Shown piece after piece: positions 35,888 to 44,031 of a DNA stretch of 64,000 nucleotides; position 1 is the first letter of the stretch, and each line of letters starts with the position of its first letter. The position numbers were made by a program, and so were the translations under genes. The notes under the pieces were generated by a model that had not been told where the DNA came from, did not search any database, and worked only from the letters and a program-made list of their open reading frames with translations. This stretch comes from Cytophagales bacterium (lineage in GTDB: Bacteria > Bacteroidota > Bacteroidia > Cytophagales > Spirosomataceae). The DNA lies in assembly GCA_013298215.1 (NCBI GenBank), contig JAAFKE010000001.1, positions 72,692 through 136,691 on the forward strand, written 5' to 3'.

Positions 35888-36571
35888 ATGGCATACAAAC
35901 AACTTGTTTCGAGTACGCAATCCGCACCATTGTTTCAAAAAAATGTGGCACTCGTTGCGCTGGTCGTACTTATATTGGCAGCTTGCGCAAGCTCAAAAAC
36001 CACCAAAACCAACGACCTCCAACTTTATTTGAGCTACCTCACTGGCGACTTCGACAACCAGGCTCAAATTGACCAACAACTAAAAACTGGCAAGCAGCTA
36101 CACCCGTTGGCAAAACACATCACGCGGGTTATAACCGACCGCGTGGCCAACGTCCCCGCTGGCTACAAGGGCGTTTTTGTGCTGGAAGAAAGCTACTACA
36201 CATCCCCCAACCAAGAGGTACAGGTGAAACCCTACATCTTTAAATTTTTGCTGGACGAGGCGGGCAGGGTCGTACTTCACTCGATTGGGATTCCCGCCCG
36301 AATAGACAAAAAAACGTTTACCAATAACAACCCAAGCTGGTCGCTCGATTTTTCTGAGCTCACCGAATCGGCTTCTTTCAAAGCGGTAGCATACACCAAA
36401 ACGCCGCGCGGTTTTTATATTAAGGCTCCCAACGATTTGCCTAACGGCATAAAGTTTACCCTCGAAGAAACAATCGGCGACGGTTTTTTGGAGGTGATGG
36501 AACTGGCCGAGAAAAACGGCAAACGGCTCACCCCCTACGAAACGCCGATCCAATATTTGAGAACAAAATAA
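35888..36571 (+). CDS. Lipoprotein with possible distant CpcT/CpeT resemblance
   Basis: 227 residues with a lipobox LAAC (about 30-33) after a hydrophobic segment, so anchored to a membrane. The start LQLYLSYLTGDFDNQAQIDQ and the KGVFVLEESYYTSPNQE segment recall the conserved N-terminal part of CpcT/CpeT proteins, but the downstream half is different and the match is weak. Function is unknown. It starts a plus-strand run with the racemase homologue (24-base gap), nitrilase, DUF1838 and ALDH genes. Confidence 0.6.
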   Translation: MAYKQLVSSTQSAPLFQKNVALVALVVLILAACASSKTTKTNDLQLYLSYLTGDFDNQAQIDQQLKTGKQLHPLAKHITRVITDRVANVPAGYKGVFVLEESYYTSPNQEVQVKPYIFKFLLDEAGRVVLHSIGIPARIDKKTFTNNNPSWSLDFSELTESASFKAVAYTKTPRGFYIKAPNDLPNGIKFTLEETIGDGFLEVMELAEKNGKRLTPYETPIQYLRTK

Positions 36572-36595
36572 AGCCATAACCCAGACCTAACCACC

Positions 36596-38089
36596 ATGAA
36601 ATATACGACACTATTCGCTTTGGGTATGTTGGTATCGGCGCGCGTATGCGGCCAAAGTATCGACGATGCCATGCAAAACCCAAAAAACTTTTACTACGTC
36701 GATTTTAAAAAATACCCCATCGAAGACAAAACCCTCCCCGTTGGCGTGTTCGATTCGGGTACGGGCGGCCTGACTGTTTTGAACGCGATTGTGAACTTCG
36801 ATAAATTCGTAAACCAGACTGGCAAAAGTACGCCCGATGGCAAGCCTGACTTTGCAAAGGAAAAATTTATATACCTGGCCGACCAAGCCAATATGCCCTA
36901 CGGCAACTACGCCGCCGCTGGCAAAACCGATCTGCTGCAAGAACACATACTGAAAGATGTACAGTTTTTGCTCGGCAACAAATACTACCAAACGGGCAAG
37001 TCTGCTGGGTACGAAACCAACAAGGAGCGCTTAAAAGTACTGGTGATAGCCTGCAACACGGCCACGGCCTACGGACAAAGTAAGATCGAAGAATACTTAC
37101 AAAAAGTGGGTTTACCCATCAAAGTCATTGGGGTTATAGATGCGGGTTCGCGGGGGGCTTTGCAGACTTTTGCCAAAGACGAAAGCGGTAGCATTGGTAT
37201 TTTTGCCACCGCTGGCGCGGTTTCGTCGCAGGGCTACGACCGTGCCATTCGGCGGTTTCAGGCCGAGCTGGGTTTCACGGGTCAAATTCAGTTGTTTGGG
37301 CAAGGAGGTGTGGGCCTGGCCGAGGCCATAGACGAAGACCCCAACTTTATAAACCGAACCGCGCAAGCACCCCGAGAGTCTTACCGTGGGCCGAATGTGT
37401 CGAACCCTAACCTGTTAATAGACAAACAGTTGCTAAAAATATATAATTTTGATTACAACCAACAAAAGATGCTCTGCGATGCCGCCAAAGTCGATGATTG
37501 CAGCCAACTACAGATCAACTCTGCCGAAAACTACGTGCGTTATCACTTGGTGACGCTGCTCGAAAAAATGCGCCAAACGCCCTCGGTGTTGCCGCTAAAA
37601 ACACTCATTTTGGGTTGTACGCACTACCCGTACATGGCCGAACCCATCGAAAAAGTATTGGCCGAACTGCGCAATTACGAAGAAAACAACCAGCCGCGCT
37701 ACCGACATTTACTGGCTCCGAAAATAACCCTGGTTGATCCCGCCGTGAACACCGCCCGCGAGCTGTACGACTATTTATACACCTCAAAATCGTTTAACAA
37801 TGGTGCCGACATGGCCACCCAAAGTGAGTTTTACATTAGCGTACCAAACGCACTAAACGGCAACATCAAAACCGAGGCCGACGGACGTTTTACGTATGAC
37901 TACAAGTACGGACGCAGCGCAAATGAACTACAAGAGTATGTAAAGTTTGTACCTTTCTCCAAACAAAATATATCGGAAGACGTGGCCGACCGCCTCCGCA
38001 AGCAAATTCCGAATACTTTTGAGCTCATCAAGCAGTTCGGACAAAACAACAAAACACTTTTCTTAGATACCTCCGCCCTAAAACATTGA
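36596..38089 (+). CDS. Exported glutamate racemase (MurI) homologue, extended form
   Basis: 497 residues with a signal peptide (MLVSARVCGQS near 11-21). It shows the full MurI signature: PVGVFDSGTGGLTVLNAIVN (D53-S54), ADQANMPYGNY, VIACNTATAYG with catalytic C153, GVIDAGSRGAL, GIFATAGAVSSQGYDRAI and LILGCTHYPYMAEPIE with catalytic C341. Standard MurI has about 270 residues and is cytosolic; this protein is nearly twice as long, with insertions between the halves and a long C-terminal extension, and it is exported. It may racemise glutamate, aspartate or a related acid in the periplasm. It is followed by the nitrilase gene, whose ATG is six bases after its stop. Confidence 0.8.
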   Translation: MKYTTLFALGMLVSARVCGQSIDDAMQNPKNFYYVDFKKYPIEDKTLPVGVFDSGTGGLTVLNAIVNFDKFVNQTGKSTPDGKPDFAKEKFIYLADQANMPYGNYAAAGKTDLLQEHILKDVQFLLGNKYYQTGKSAGYETNKERLKVLVIACNTATAYGQSKIEEYLQKVGLPIKVIGVIDAGSRGALQTFAKDESGSIGIFATAGAVSSQGYDRAIRRFQAELGFTGQIQLFGQGGVGLAEAIDEDPNFINRTAQAPRESYRGPNVSNPNLLIDKQLLKIYNFDYNQQKMLCDAAKVDDCSQLQINSAENYVRYHLVTLLEKMRQTPSVLPLKTLILGCTHYPYMAEPIEKVLAELRNYEENNQPRYRHLLAPKITLVDPAVNTARELYDYLYTSKSFNNGADMATQSEFYISVPNALNGNIKTEADGRFTYDYKYGRSANELQEYVKFVPFSKQNISEDVADRLRKQIPNTFELIKQFGQNNKTLFLDTSALKH

Positions 38090-38094
38090 TTTTT

Positions 38095-39117
38095 ATGCGA
38101 TACAAAGCACTTGCCTTGCAATTAACCTGCCAGACGGTCAATGCCTGCCAGAATCGCGGCGAGGCAGATGCGGTTATGTCGGAAACCCTCGACCGAATCG
38201 AAAAACAAACGGCGGCTTCGATAGCCTTTGTGGGCAAAGACGTGAAACTGGTGGTGCTTCCCGAATATTTTTTAACGGGTTTTCCGATGGGCGAAACCAT
38301 CGAAGCCTGGAAAGCGAAGGCGAGTTTAGACATTGGCGGTGCGCAGTACGACCGCATGGGCACAATGGCACAAAAGTTGGGCATTTATTTGTCGGGAAAT
38401 GTGTATGAAAACGACCCTCACTTTCCAGCACTGTACTTTCAAACCAGTTTTATTATTGGGCCAAACGGCGATGTCGTCCTGCGCTACCGTCGGCTCAATT
38501 CGATGTTTGCCCCCACCCCACACGACGTTTGGGACAAATATTTGGACGTTTACGGCTACGAAGCGGTGTTTCCAGTGGCAAAAACTGAGATCGGAAACTT
38601 GGCCTGCGTAGCGTCCGAAGAGATCCTGTACCCAGAGATCGCGCGGTGTTTGGCCATGCGCGGGGCGGAGATCATCTGCCATTCGTCGTCGGAGGTGGCC
38701 TCCAACCTGCTGACCCAAAAAAACGTGGCCAAGCTGGCGCGCGCCATCGAAAACATGGCCTACGTGGTGTCGGCCAATTCGGCGGGGATGGCGGGCACCC
38801 CGATTCCGTTTGCCAGCACCGACGGCGCATCTAAGATTATAAACTACGACGGTTTGGTGCTTGGCGAAGCTGGCTACGGCGAGAGCATGGTGGCCAATGC
38901 CACCATCGACCTGCCAGCTCTGCGGGCGCACCGCCAGCGACCAGCCATGTCTAACTTCTTGGCCCGCCAGCGGTTCGAGCTCTACGCCGATAGCTACGCC
39001 AAACACCATTTTTATCCAGTCAATAGCCTGGCTGACAAAAAACCTGACCGCACGCACTTTGTTCAAACTCAGGTCGAAACAATAAAAAAACTGTCGGAAT
39101 TGGGCGTAGTTTCGTAG
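38095..39117 (+). CDS. Nitrilase-superfamily (carbon-nitrogen hydrolase) protein
   Basis: 340 residues, cytosolic. The catalytic Glu fits E57 in VVLPEYFLTG. The usual Lys is replaced by Arg (LRYRRLNSMFAP, R132/R133), and the nucleophile region reads IGNLACVASEEILYPE, where C171 falls at the spacing from the IG motif but three residues off relative to the YPE motif (S174 takes its place). The rest is familial: the PEIARCLAMRGAEIICHSSS segment and ENMAYVVSANSAG. It may be an active amidase with an altered triad or a non-catalytic relative. It lies between the exported racemase homologue and the DUF1838 gene. Confidence 0.78.
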   Translation: MRYKALALQLTCQTVNACQNRGEADAVMSETLDRIEKQTAASIAFVGKDVKLVVLPEYFLTGFPMGETIEAWKAKASLDIGGAQYDRMGTMAQKLGIYLSGNVYENDPHFPALYFQTSFIIGPNGDVVLRYRRLNSMFAPTPHDVWDKYLDVYGYEAVFPVAKTEIGNLACVASEEILYPEIARCLAMRGAEIICHSSSEVASNLLTQKNVAKLARAIENMAYVVSANSAGMAGTPIPFASTDGASKIINYDGLVLGEAGYGESMVANATIDLPALRAHRQRPAMSNFLARQRFELYADSYAKHHFYPVNSLADKKPDRTHFVQTQVETIKKLSELGVVS

Positions 39118-39150
39118 ATTTACAGACCTAATATTAACTCCTTGAAAAAC

Positions 39151-39936
39151 ATGAAAAAGCTACTACTCACGTTCGTACTCTCGACCGTTATTTGCGCGGC
39201 AACCTCCCACGGCCAAAGCATGGCCTGGAACCAAGAAATTTTCGATGCTTGGGTGAACATGCGCGTCGGCGACGGCAAGAGCAACGCCATTTGGTGGTGC
39301 CAAGGAGAGGTGTACTCTTACCCGGCTGGCAAACTGGTGGCGCGTATGGAGGGCATCGACCACGGAACAGTACTGAAAGTGGCCAAAGACAGCGTATTGC
39401 AGCTCAACCGCAAGACTTTCACCTACCACGACCTAAAAACCAACGAGATTATTACCGAGGGCATGGGGCAAAAATTGGCTCCCATTGCCTACGACTACCA
39501 AAAAATAACCTACGCGCTCCGCGACGGCAAACTTAAAACGTGGGTAGAACAGGGCGGCGGCGCGCGCCTCACCAAAATGGGGCCAGGCGAGAGCATAACC
39601 GTTCGCAAAACGGGCGAAACTTTTATCTGGACTGCACCCGTTTTTCTTGATTTTACAACGCCGCGCGGCAAGTACGAGGCATACGAAAACTACGATTTTT
39701 TCTACACGCCATCGCTCAAAACCACCAAAGAAAAATACCAGCTCACCTGGGAGCGGTACGGCGATATTCCAGCGGCCATTGGTGGCGGGAAAGGCATTAT
39801 CCACTTGGTTTGCTACCGCGTAGATCGCATCGAAGACTTGCCATCCGACGTTTTTAAGCGTTACCTGAAAGAAAAAGCCCCCATGTGGCTCAACCCGCCA
39901 AAAGACCTGGCCGAAATTGCAGAAATGCAGAAATAG
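39151..39936 (+). CDS. Exported DUF1838 family protein, divergent paralogue
   Basis: 261 residues with a signal peptide ending near SHGQ. Weaker DUF1838 pattern: FDAWVNMRVGDGKSNAIWWC, QGEVYSYPAGKLVARMEGID, NRKTFTYHDLKTNEIITEGM, and a C-terminal part where WERYGDIPAAIGGGKGIIHL and YRVDRIEDLPSDVFKRYLKE correspond to the W-E-x-P...G and D-LP segments of the protein at 18552-19481. It lacks the NDPV hallmark. Function is unknown. The ALDH gene starts eight bases after it. Confidence 0.65.
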   Translation: MKKLLLTFVLSTVICAATSHGQSMAWNQEIFDAWVNMRVGDGKSNAIWWCQGEVYSYPAGKLVARMEGIDHGTVLKVAKDSVLQLNRKTFTYHDLKTNEIITEGMGQKLAPIAYDYQKITYALRDGKLKTWVEQGGGARLTKMGPGESITVRKTGETFIWTAPVFLDFTTPRGKYEAYENYDFFYTPSLKTTKEKYQLTWERYGDIPAAIGGGKGIIHLVCYRVDRIEDLPSDVFKRYLKEKAPMWLNPPKDLAEIAEMQK

Positions 39937-39944
39937 AAACGTTA

Positions 39945-41375
39945 ATGGCTACATCTGAACAAAACACAATTTCGGTTCGCAACCCGCGTACTGGGCAAAC
40001 CGACTATACCTTTTTTGTGCCATCGGCAACGGCATTAAACCACACCTGCACCCAACTACGCGCAGGCCAAGTTGGCTGGGCAAAATGCTCAATAGATGAC
40101 CGAATTGCGGTGATGCAGCAGTGGAAAACCGAGGTCGAAAACCACAAAACAGAACTCGTGGAGGCGCTCTGCGCCGACACTGGCCGCCAGTGGGAAACCC
40201 TCCTCGAAGCCGACATTGTGGCCTCGTCCATCGACCGTTGGTGCAGTATCTCAAAGGCTTTCTTCGCAACGCCCATTCGCAAAGCAAGTTCCATTCCTTT
40301 TCTTGAAATCCAACAAGATTTAGTACCCTACCCGCTGGTGGGGGTCATCAGCCCGTGGAACTTCCCGCTGCTTTTGTCGCTCATCGACACCATTCCAGCC
40401 CTGCTGGCGGGCTGCGCGGTGGTCGTGAAACCGAGCGAAGTTACCCCCCGTTTTGTAGAAGTTATCAATAAAACCATCGCCGCCGTTCCCTTCTTGGGCT
40501 CCGTTTTGGCCTACGTGCAAGGCGCGGGGCACACGGGCGCGGAGATCGTAAACAACGTCGATTTGGTCTGTTTTACTGGCAGCACCGCCACGGGCCGCAA
40601 GGTATATCAGGCCGCCTGCGACCGATTTATTCCCGTTTTTTTAGAACTCGGCGGCAAAGATGCGGCCATCGTTTTGGCGGGTGCCGACCTACAATTGGCC
40701 ACCTCGGCGCTGCTCTGGGGCAGCACCGCCAACGCTGGGCAGTCGTGCCTGTCGGTGGAGCGGATATACGTACAAAGCACCATCTACGAGGAATTTGTGG
40801 AACTACTGACCCAAAAAGCCAGTGCCGTTTCGTTGGCGTTTCCTGCCATGAACGACGGCAAAATAGGCCCCATTATTTCTGACAAACAAGTGACGATTAT
40901 AGACGACCACCTGCGCGATGCCCTCGAAAAAGGAGCCAAAATAACTACGGGCAGCACCCAATGCCAGAACCTCGGCGGTGGGTACTACTGCCGCCCCACC
41001 GTGCTGACCAACGTGAACGATTCTATGAAAATAATGACCGAAGAAACCTTCGGCCCGCTGATGCCCGTGGTTGCCTTCGATACCATCAGCGACGGCATCG
41101 CCCTGGCCAACTCGACTGTTTACGGCCTCAGCGGGGCAGTTTTTGCCCAAACTACCGCGCAAGCCATCGAAGTTGGTCAGCAAATGCACTGCGGAGCGGT
41201 GAGTATAAACGATGCCGCCCTGACGGCCATCATGCACGAGGGCGAAAAAAACTCCTTCAAAATGTCGGGGATTGGCGGTACGAGAATGGGGCCGTCGGCC
41301 ATTAAGCGGTTTATGCGCCAAAAAGTCTTTTTGATTAAAAACAACACCGCCCCAGATCCTTGGCATTTTGCTTAA
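39945..41375 (+). CDS. Aldehyde dehydrogenase family protein
   Basis: 476 residues from the ATG at 39945. Conserved catalytic groups are present: SPWNFP (N139), the VKPSEVTP cofactor loop, FTGSTATGRKV, E234 in LELGGKDAA, and nucleophile C268 in NAGQSCLSVERIYV; TEETFGPLMPVVAF is also standard. It oxidises aldehydes to acids with NAD(P). It ends the plus-strand run; the stop overlaps the convergent DUF1460 stop by four bases. Which aldehyde is oxidised is unknown, but proximity to the nitrilase and DUF1838 genes suggests a catabolic intermediate. Confidence 0.93.
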   Translation: MATSEQNTISVRNPRTGQTDYTFFVPSATALNHTCTQLRAGQVGWAKCSIDDRIAVMQQWKTEVENHKTELVEALCADTGRQWETLLEADIVASSIDRWCSISKAFFATPIRKASSIPFLEIQQDLVPYPLVGVISPWNFPLLLSLIDTIPALLAGCAVVVKPSEVTPRFVEVINKTIAAVPFLGSVLAYVQGAGHTGAEIVNNVDLVCFTGSTATGRKVYQAACDRFIPVFLELGGKDAAIVLAGADLQLATSALLWGSTANAGQSCLSVERIYVQSTIYEEFVELLTQKASAVSLAFPAMNDGKIGPIISDKQVTIIDDHLRDALEKGAKITTGSTQCQNLGGGYYCRPTVLTNVNDSMKIMTEETFGPLMPVVAFDTISDGIALANSTVYGLSGAVFAQTTAQAIEVGQQMHCGAVSINDAALTAIMHEGEKNSFKMSGIGGTRMGPSAIKRFMRQKVFLIKNNTAPDPWHFA

Positions 41376-42202
41376 TTCAGCAACCGACCCACGATGATGC
41401 CCGTGTGTTTGTCGATGCGGTTGAGGTAATCGGCCAATGGCTCGCTGCTCAAAACCACCTTTTTCTTTTCGGACGAGGCGTGCAACAAATGCGCCCTTTT
41501 GCCGCGCATCACCACGAACCCTTGGTGGTTGCAGTCCAACCCAGGCACACCCGACGTGATCCCGATCAGGTCTCCGTCTTGGAGTTTTCGTTCAATTTTG
41601 GCCACGTCTTTTTTGGGAATGTAGTACCTACGGGCGGCGTTTAGCGCAGCTTCGTACCTTTTCAGAGAATCCAGAACAGGCTGGGTATTTATTTTAGGGT
41701 ATTTTTCGGAGTTTTGGGTCATGTAATTAATCGGTTTGTCGAACACAACACCGCCCAGATCGCTGGTTACGTCGGCAAAAATTTTGTTTTTTTCCGCCTC
41801 TTTCAGCCAATCGGCAAAATAATGAATCCGCGAGGCGTAGCCCCTCACCGTGCCTCCGTGGTAACGCAGTTTGGTGAGTGTCTCCCTAAATCTTTCGTTC
41901 AGTACGTATCTGTCCCCCCGCGAGCCAGGAGTGTTTGCGGCCATCGCAACGGCAACCATCGTTTCTACAAAAGTGGCGCAGTCGTAAGAACGCACGTTCA
42001 CGATCAACCTTTCGTGCTTGTACTGGTTCAACGTATTACCTTCGTAGGGTGTATTGACCTGCAACTGCGCCGTAAAAACGAGGCTGTTTCGGGCGTTTGA
42101 GCCGTACACTACATCGAGTATGCCGTTTTGGCCGTCCATAACCTGGCAATCGGCACGAAGTGCGGCCAGAAAAATAAATAAACAGACAAATATTTTTTTC
42201 AT
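41372..42202 (-). CDS. DUF1460 family exported amidase-like protein
   Basis: 276 residues from the Met at 42202, with a signal peptide. It has the DUF1460 pattern: VRSYDCATFVETMVAVAMAA with the candidate catalytic Cys, YHGGTVRGYASRIHYFADWL, and PGLDCNHQGFVVMRGKRAHL with the candidate His. The family is a permuted or distant NlpC/P60-like cysteine peptidase predicted to act on cell-wall peptides. It follows a bidirectional terminator, so it is likely transcribed separately from the glycine-rich gene upstream. Confidence 0.82.
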   Translation of the reverse strand: MKKIFVCLFIFLAALRADCQVMDGQNGILDVVYGSNARNSLVFTAQLQVNTPYEGNTLNQYKHERLIVNVRSYDCATFVETMVAVAMAANTPGSRGDRYVLNERFRETLTKLRYHGGTVRGYASRIHYFADWLKEAEKNKIFADVTSDLGGVVFDKPINYMTQNSEKYPKINTQPVLDSLKRYEAALNAARRYYIPKKDVAKIERKLQDGDLIGITSGVPGLDCNHQGFVVMRGKRAHLLHASSEKKKVVLSSEPLADYLNRIDKHTGIIVGRLLN

Positions 42203-42210
42203 AAACATAA

Positions 42211-42238
42211 AAAAAGGCGGCCTTCCAGCCGCCTTTTT
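42211..42238. terminator. Bidirectional intrinsic terminator
   Basis: AAAAAGGCGGC (42211-42221) and GCCGCCTTTTT (42228-42238) pair perfectly around CTTCCA. On the minus strand it lies 13 bases after the stop of the glycine-rich protein gene and just before the DUF1460 start. Confidence 0.9.
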
Positions 42239-42251
42239 ACTGAAAGTGTAT

Positions 42252-42779
42252 TTATTTACGTCCACCAAAAAGGCCGCCCGCTATGTTCATTATGTCGCCC
42301 ATGTCGAGTTTTCCGTCGCTCATTGCGGCCGAACCCGAACTCATAAGCGAGCCAAAATCAAAACCGCCCGCTTGGGGGTTAGTGGCCTGGCCTACGATGC
42401 TACCCACATCTACACTGCTGTCGTTGGGGTCGTTGGCTTTGTTTATCAGCTGGCTCATCACCATCGGAATCAACGAGCTGGCTATGCCGGCTGCCGCGCT
42501 GTTTGATATTCCAAATTTTTGCATCAGACCACCTACTGCGCTCTGTACCATGCCGCCTACAATCGGGTTACCTGCCAAATTGCCAGCGCCTTGTCCTCCA
42601 CCGAGTAGGCTCATCAGTCCGCCCAAGTTGCCTTCGGTAGCCTGTTGCTGGAGCCCGCCCATCACAGAACTCATCACGGTTTGCATAGCGCTATCGTTGT
42701 GTTCGTTCGGAATGGCTGGGTTATTGATAATTGCGTCACCAGCGTTTTGCTTTACCAGATTGAATAATGTCTCTAACAT
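42252..42779 (-). CDS. DUF937-like glycine-rich protein
   Basis: 175 residues rich in Gly, Met, Ser and Asn with short amphipathic repeats (MSSVMGGLQQQATEGNLGGL, LGGGQGAGNLAGNPIVGGM, GISNSAAAGIASSLIPMVMS). The region FGISNSAAAGIASSLIPMVM resembles the DUF937/YidB core, where a Gly-Leu helix pattern repeats. There is no signal peptide. Function is unknown. It ends in a strong terminator and may be a separate transcription unit from the NamZ gene 76 bases upstream. Confidence 0.7.
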   Translation of the reverse strand: MLETLFNLVKQNAGDAIINNPAIPNEHNDSAMQTVMSSVMGGLQQQATEGNLGGLMSLLGGGQGAGNLAGNPIVGGMVQSAVGGLMQKFGISNSAAAGIASSLIPMVMSQLINKANDPNDSSVDVGSIVGQATNPQAGGFDFGSLMSSGSAAMSDGKLDMGDIMNIAGGLFGGRK

Positions 42780-42855
42780 TGTTTTTTTTGATTCGATTTA
42801 AAAAATAGGTTGTTTTAGGACTTTTGATTGCAAATCCAGATGTAATTTACGACTC

Positions 42856-44031
42856 TTAATTTTTATAAAGCAAATATTCTTTTCGTTTTGTGATGAAACT
42901 ATCCAAATCGGGCTGCCAAGTTTTTCGGATTTCGATTTCCAACGCGCCGTTTTTTACCTGATCGCGGAGGGTTGAAGTACCCGAAAGTTTCTCGAAAAAG
43001 TTATTTGGGTTAAAGAAATTGGGCTTATCACTACTTTTTTGGTACATTTCGATCAAGTATTTGAGCGTAAAACCCAGCTCACGGCTGTTTATTGTGCTCA
43101 AATCTTGGCCGTAGCAAGGTTTGTCTTTATTGGGTGGGTTGGCTGCCCCTGGCCTATCTACGGGCGTAAACTGGTAGGTTCCCAAAGCGGCATCCGCGCC
43201 ACCAATCACCTGAAACTGTTTCTGGGTGCCGCGCCCAACGCTAATATTGGTGGCTTCAAAAAAACAAAGCGACGGATACAGTTGGATGGCCTGCAAGTTG
43301 GGCAAGTTGGGCGACGGCGCAATGGGCGGTGCGTACACGGTCTGGTGGGTATAGTTTTGGCACCTTATCACCGTCAGTTTTTTCAATTTCTTGGTACTCC
43401 CGCCCCATTTTTCCCCTTTTATCATCTTGGCCAGCTCGCCCACTGTGAGGCCATGCACCACTGGAATGGGCAGCATACCAACGAACGATTTTAGTTTCAA
43501 GTCCAGCACGGGGCCGTCTACGTAATGGCCATTTGGGTTGGGTCGGTCTAAGATCAGTAGTTGTTTGTTGTTATCGGCGCAAGCGTCCATTACGTAAGTC
43601 ATGGTGCTAATGTAAGTATAAAAACGCGCGCCAACGTCTTGAATATCAAACACAACCACGTCTATGTCGGCCAATTGGGCGGCGGTTGGCTTGAGATTTT
43701 TGCCGTACAGAGACACAATTTTTACGCCCGTTTTGGGGTCCAAACTGTTGGTTATTTTTTCGCCCGCGCTGGCATCGCCCCTAAAACCGTGTTCGGGGGC
43801 AAAGATCGTTTTTATCCGCACGCCCAGCGTTAGCAGGCTATCTACCAAGTGCGTTTTGCCCACAACCGACGTATGATTGACAACCATGGCCACTGATTTG
43901 CCTTTGAGCAGATGGACGTATTCTTGCGTTCGGGCGGCCCCAACTACCACCTGCCCATGGGTGTTTGTGAAGGACAATACCGCGATGAAACAAACAAAAT
44001 AGGGCATCAGAAACGTGCGTACCTGGATCAT
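42856..44031 (-). CDS. NamZ-type exo-beta-N-acetylmuramidase (DUF1343 family), exported
   Basis: 391 residues with a signal peptide near THGQ. Characteristic motifs of the DUF1343/NamZ family: VAMVVNHTSVVGKTHLVDSL, TIFAPEHGFRGDASAGEKI, VVVFDIQDVGARFYTYISTM and RPNPNGHYVDGPVLD, then PSLCFFEATNISVGRGTQ. It removes terminal MurNAc residues from peptidoglycan fragments. Its start overlaps the CoA-transferase stop by four bases (ATGA type), so the two are translationally coupled although their functions look unrelated. Confidence 0.9.
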   Translation of the reverse strand: MIQVRTFLMPYFVCFIAVLSFTNTHGQVVVGAARTQEYVHLLKGKSVAMVVNHTSVVGKTHLVDSLLTLGVRIKTIFAPEHGFRGDASAGEKITNSLDPKTGVKIVSLYGKNLKPTAAQLADIDVVVFDIQDVGARFYTYISTMTYVMDACADNNKQLLILDRPNPNGHYVDGPVLDLKLKSFVGMLPIPVVHGLTVGELAKMIKGEKWGGSTKKLKKLTVIRCQNYTHQTVYAPPIAPSPNLPNLQAIQLYPSLCFFEATNISVGRGTQKQFQVIGGADAALGTYQFTPVDRPGAANPPNKDKPCYGQDLSTINSRELGFTLKYLIEMYQKSSDKPNFFNPNNFFEKLSGTSTLRDQVKNGALEIEIRKTWQPDLDSFITKRKEYLLYKN

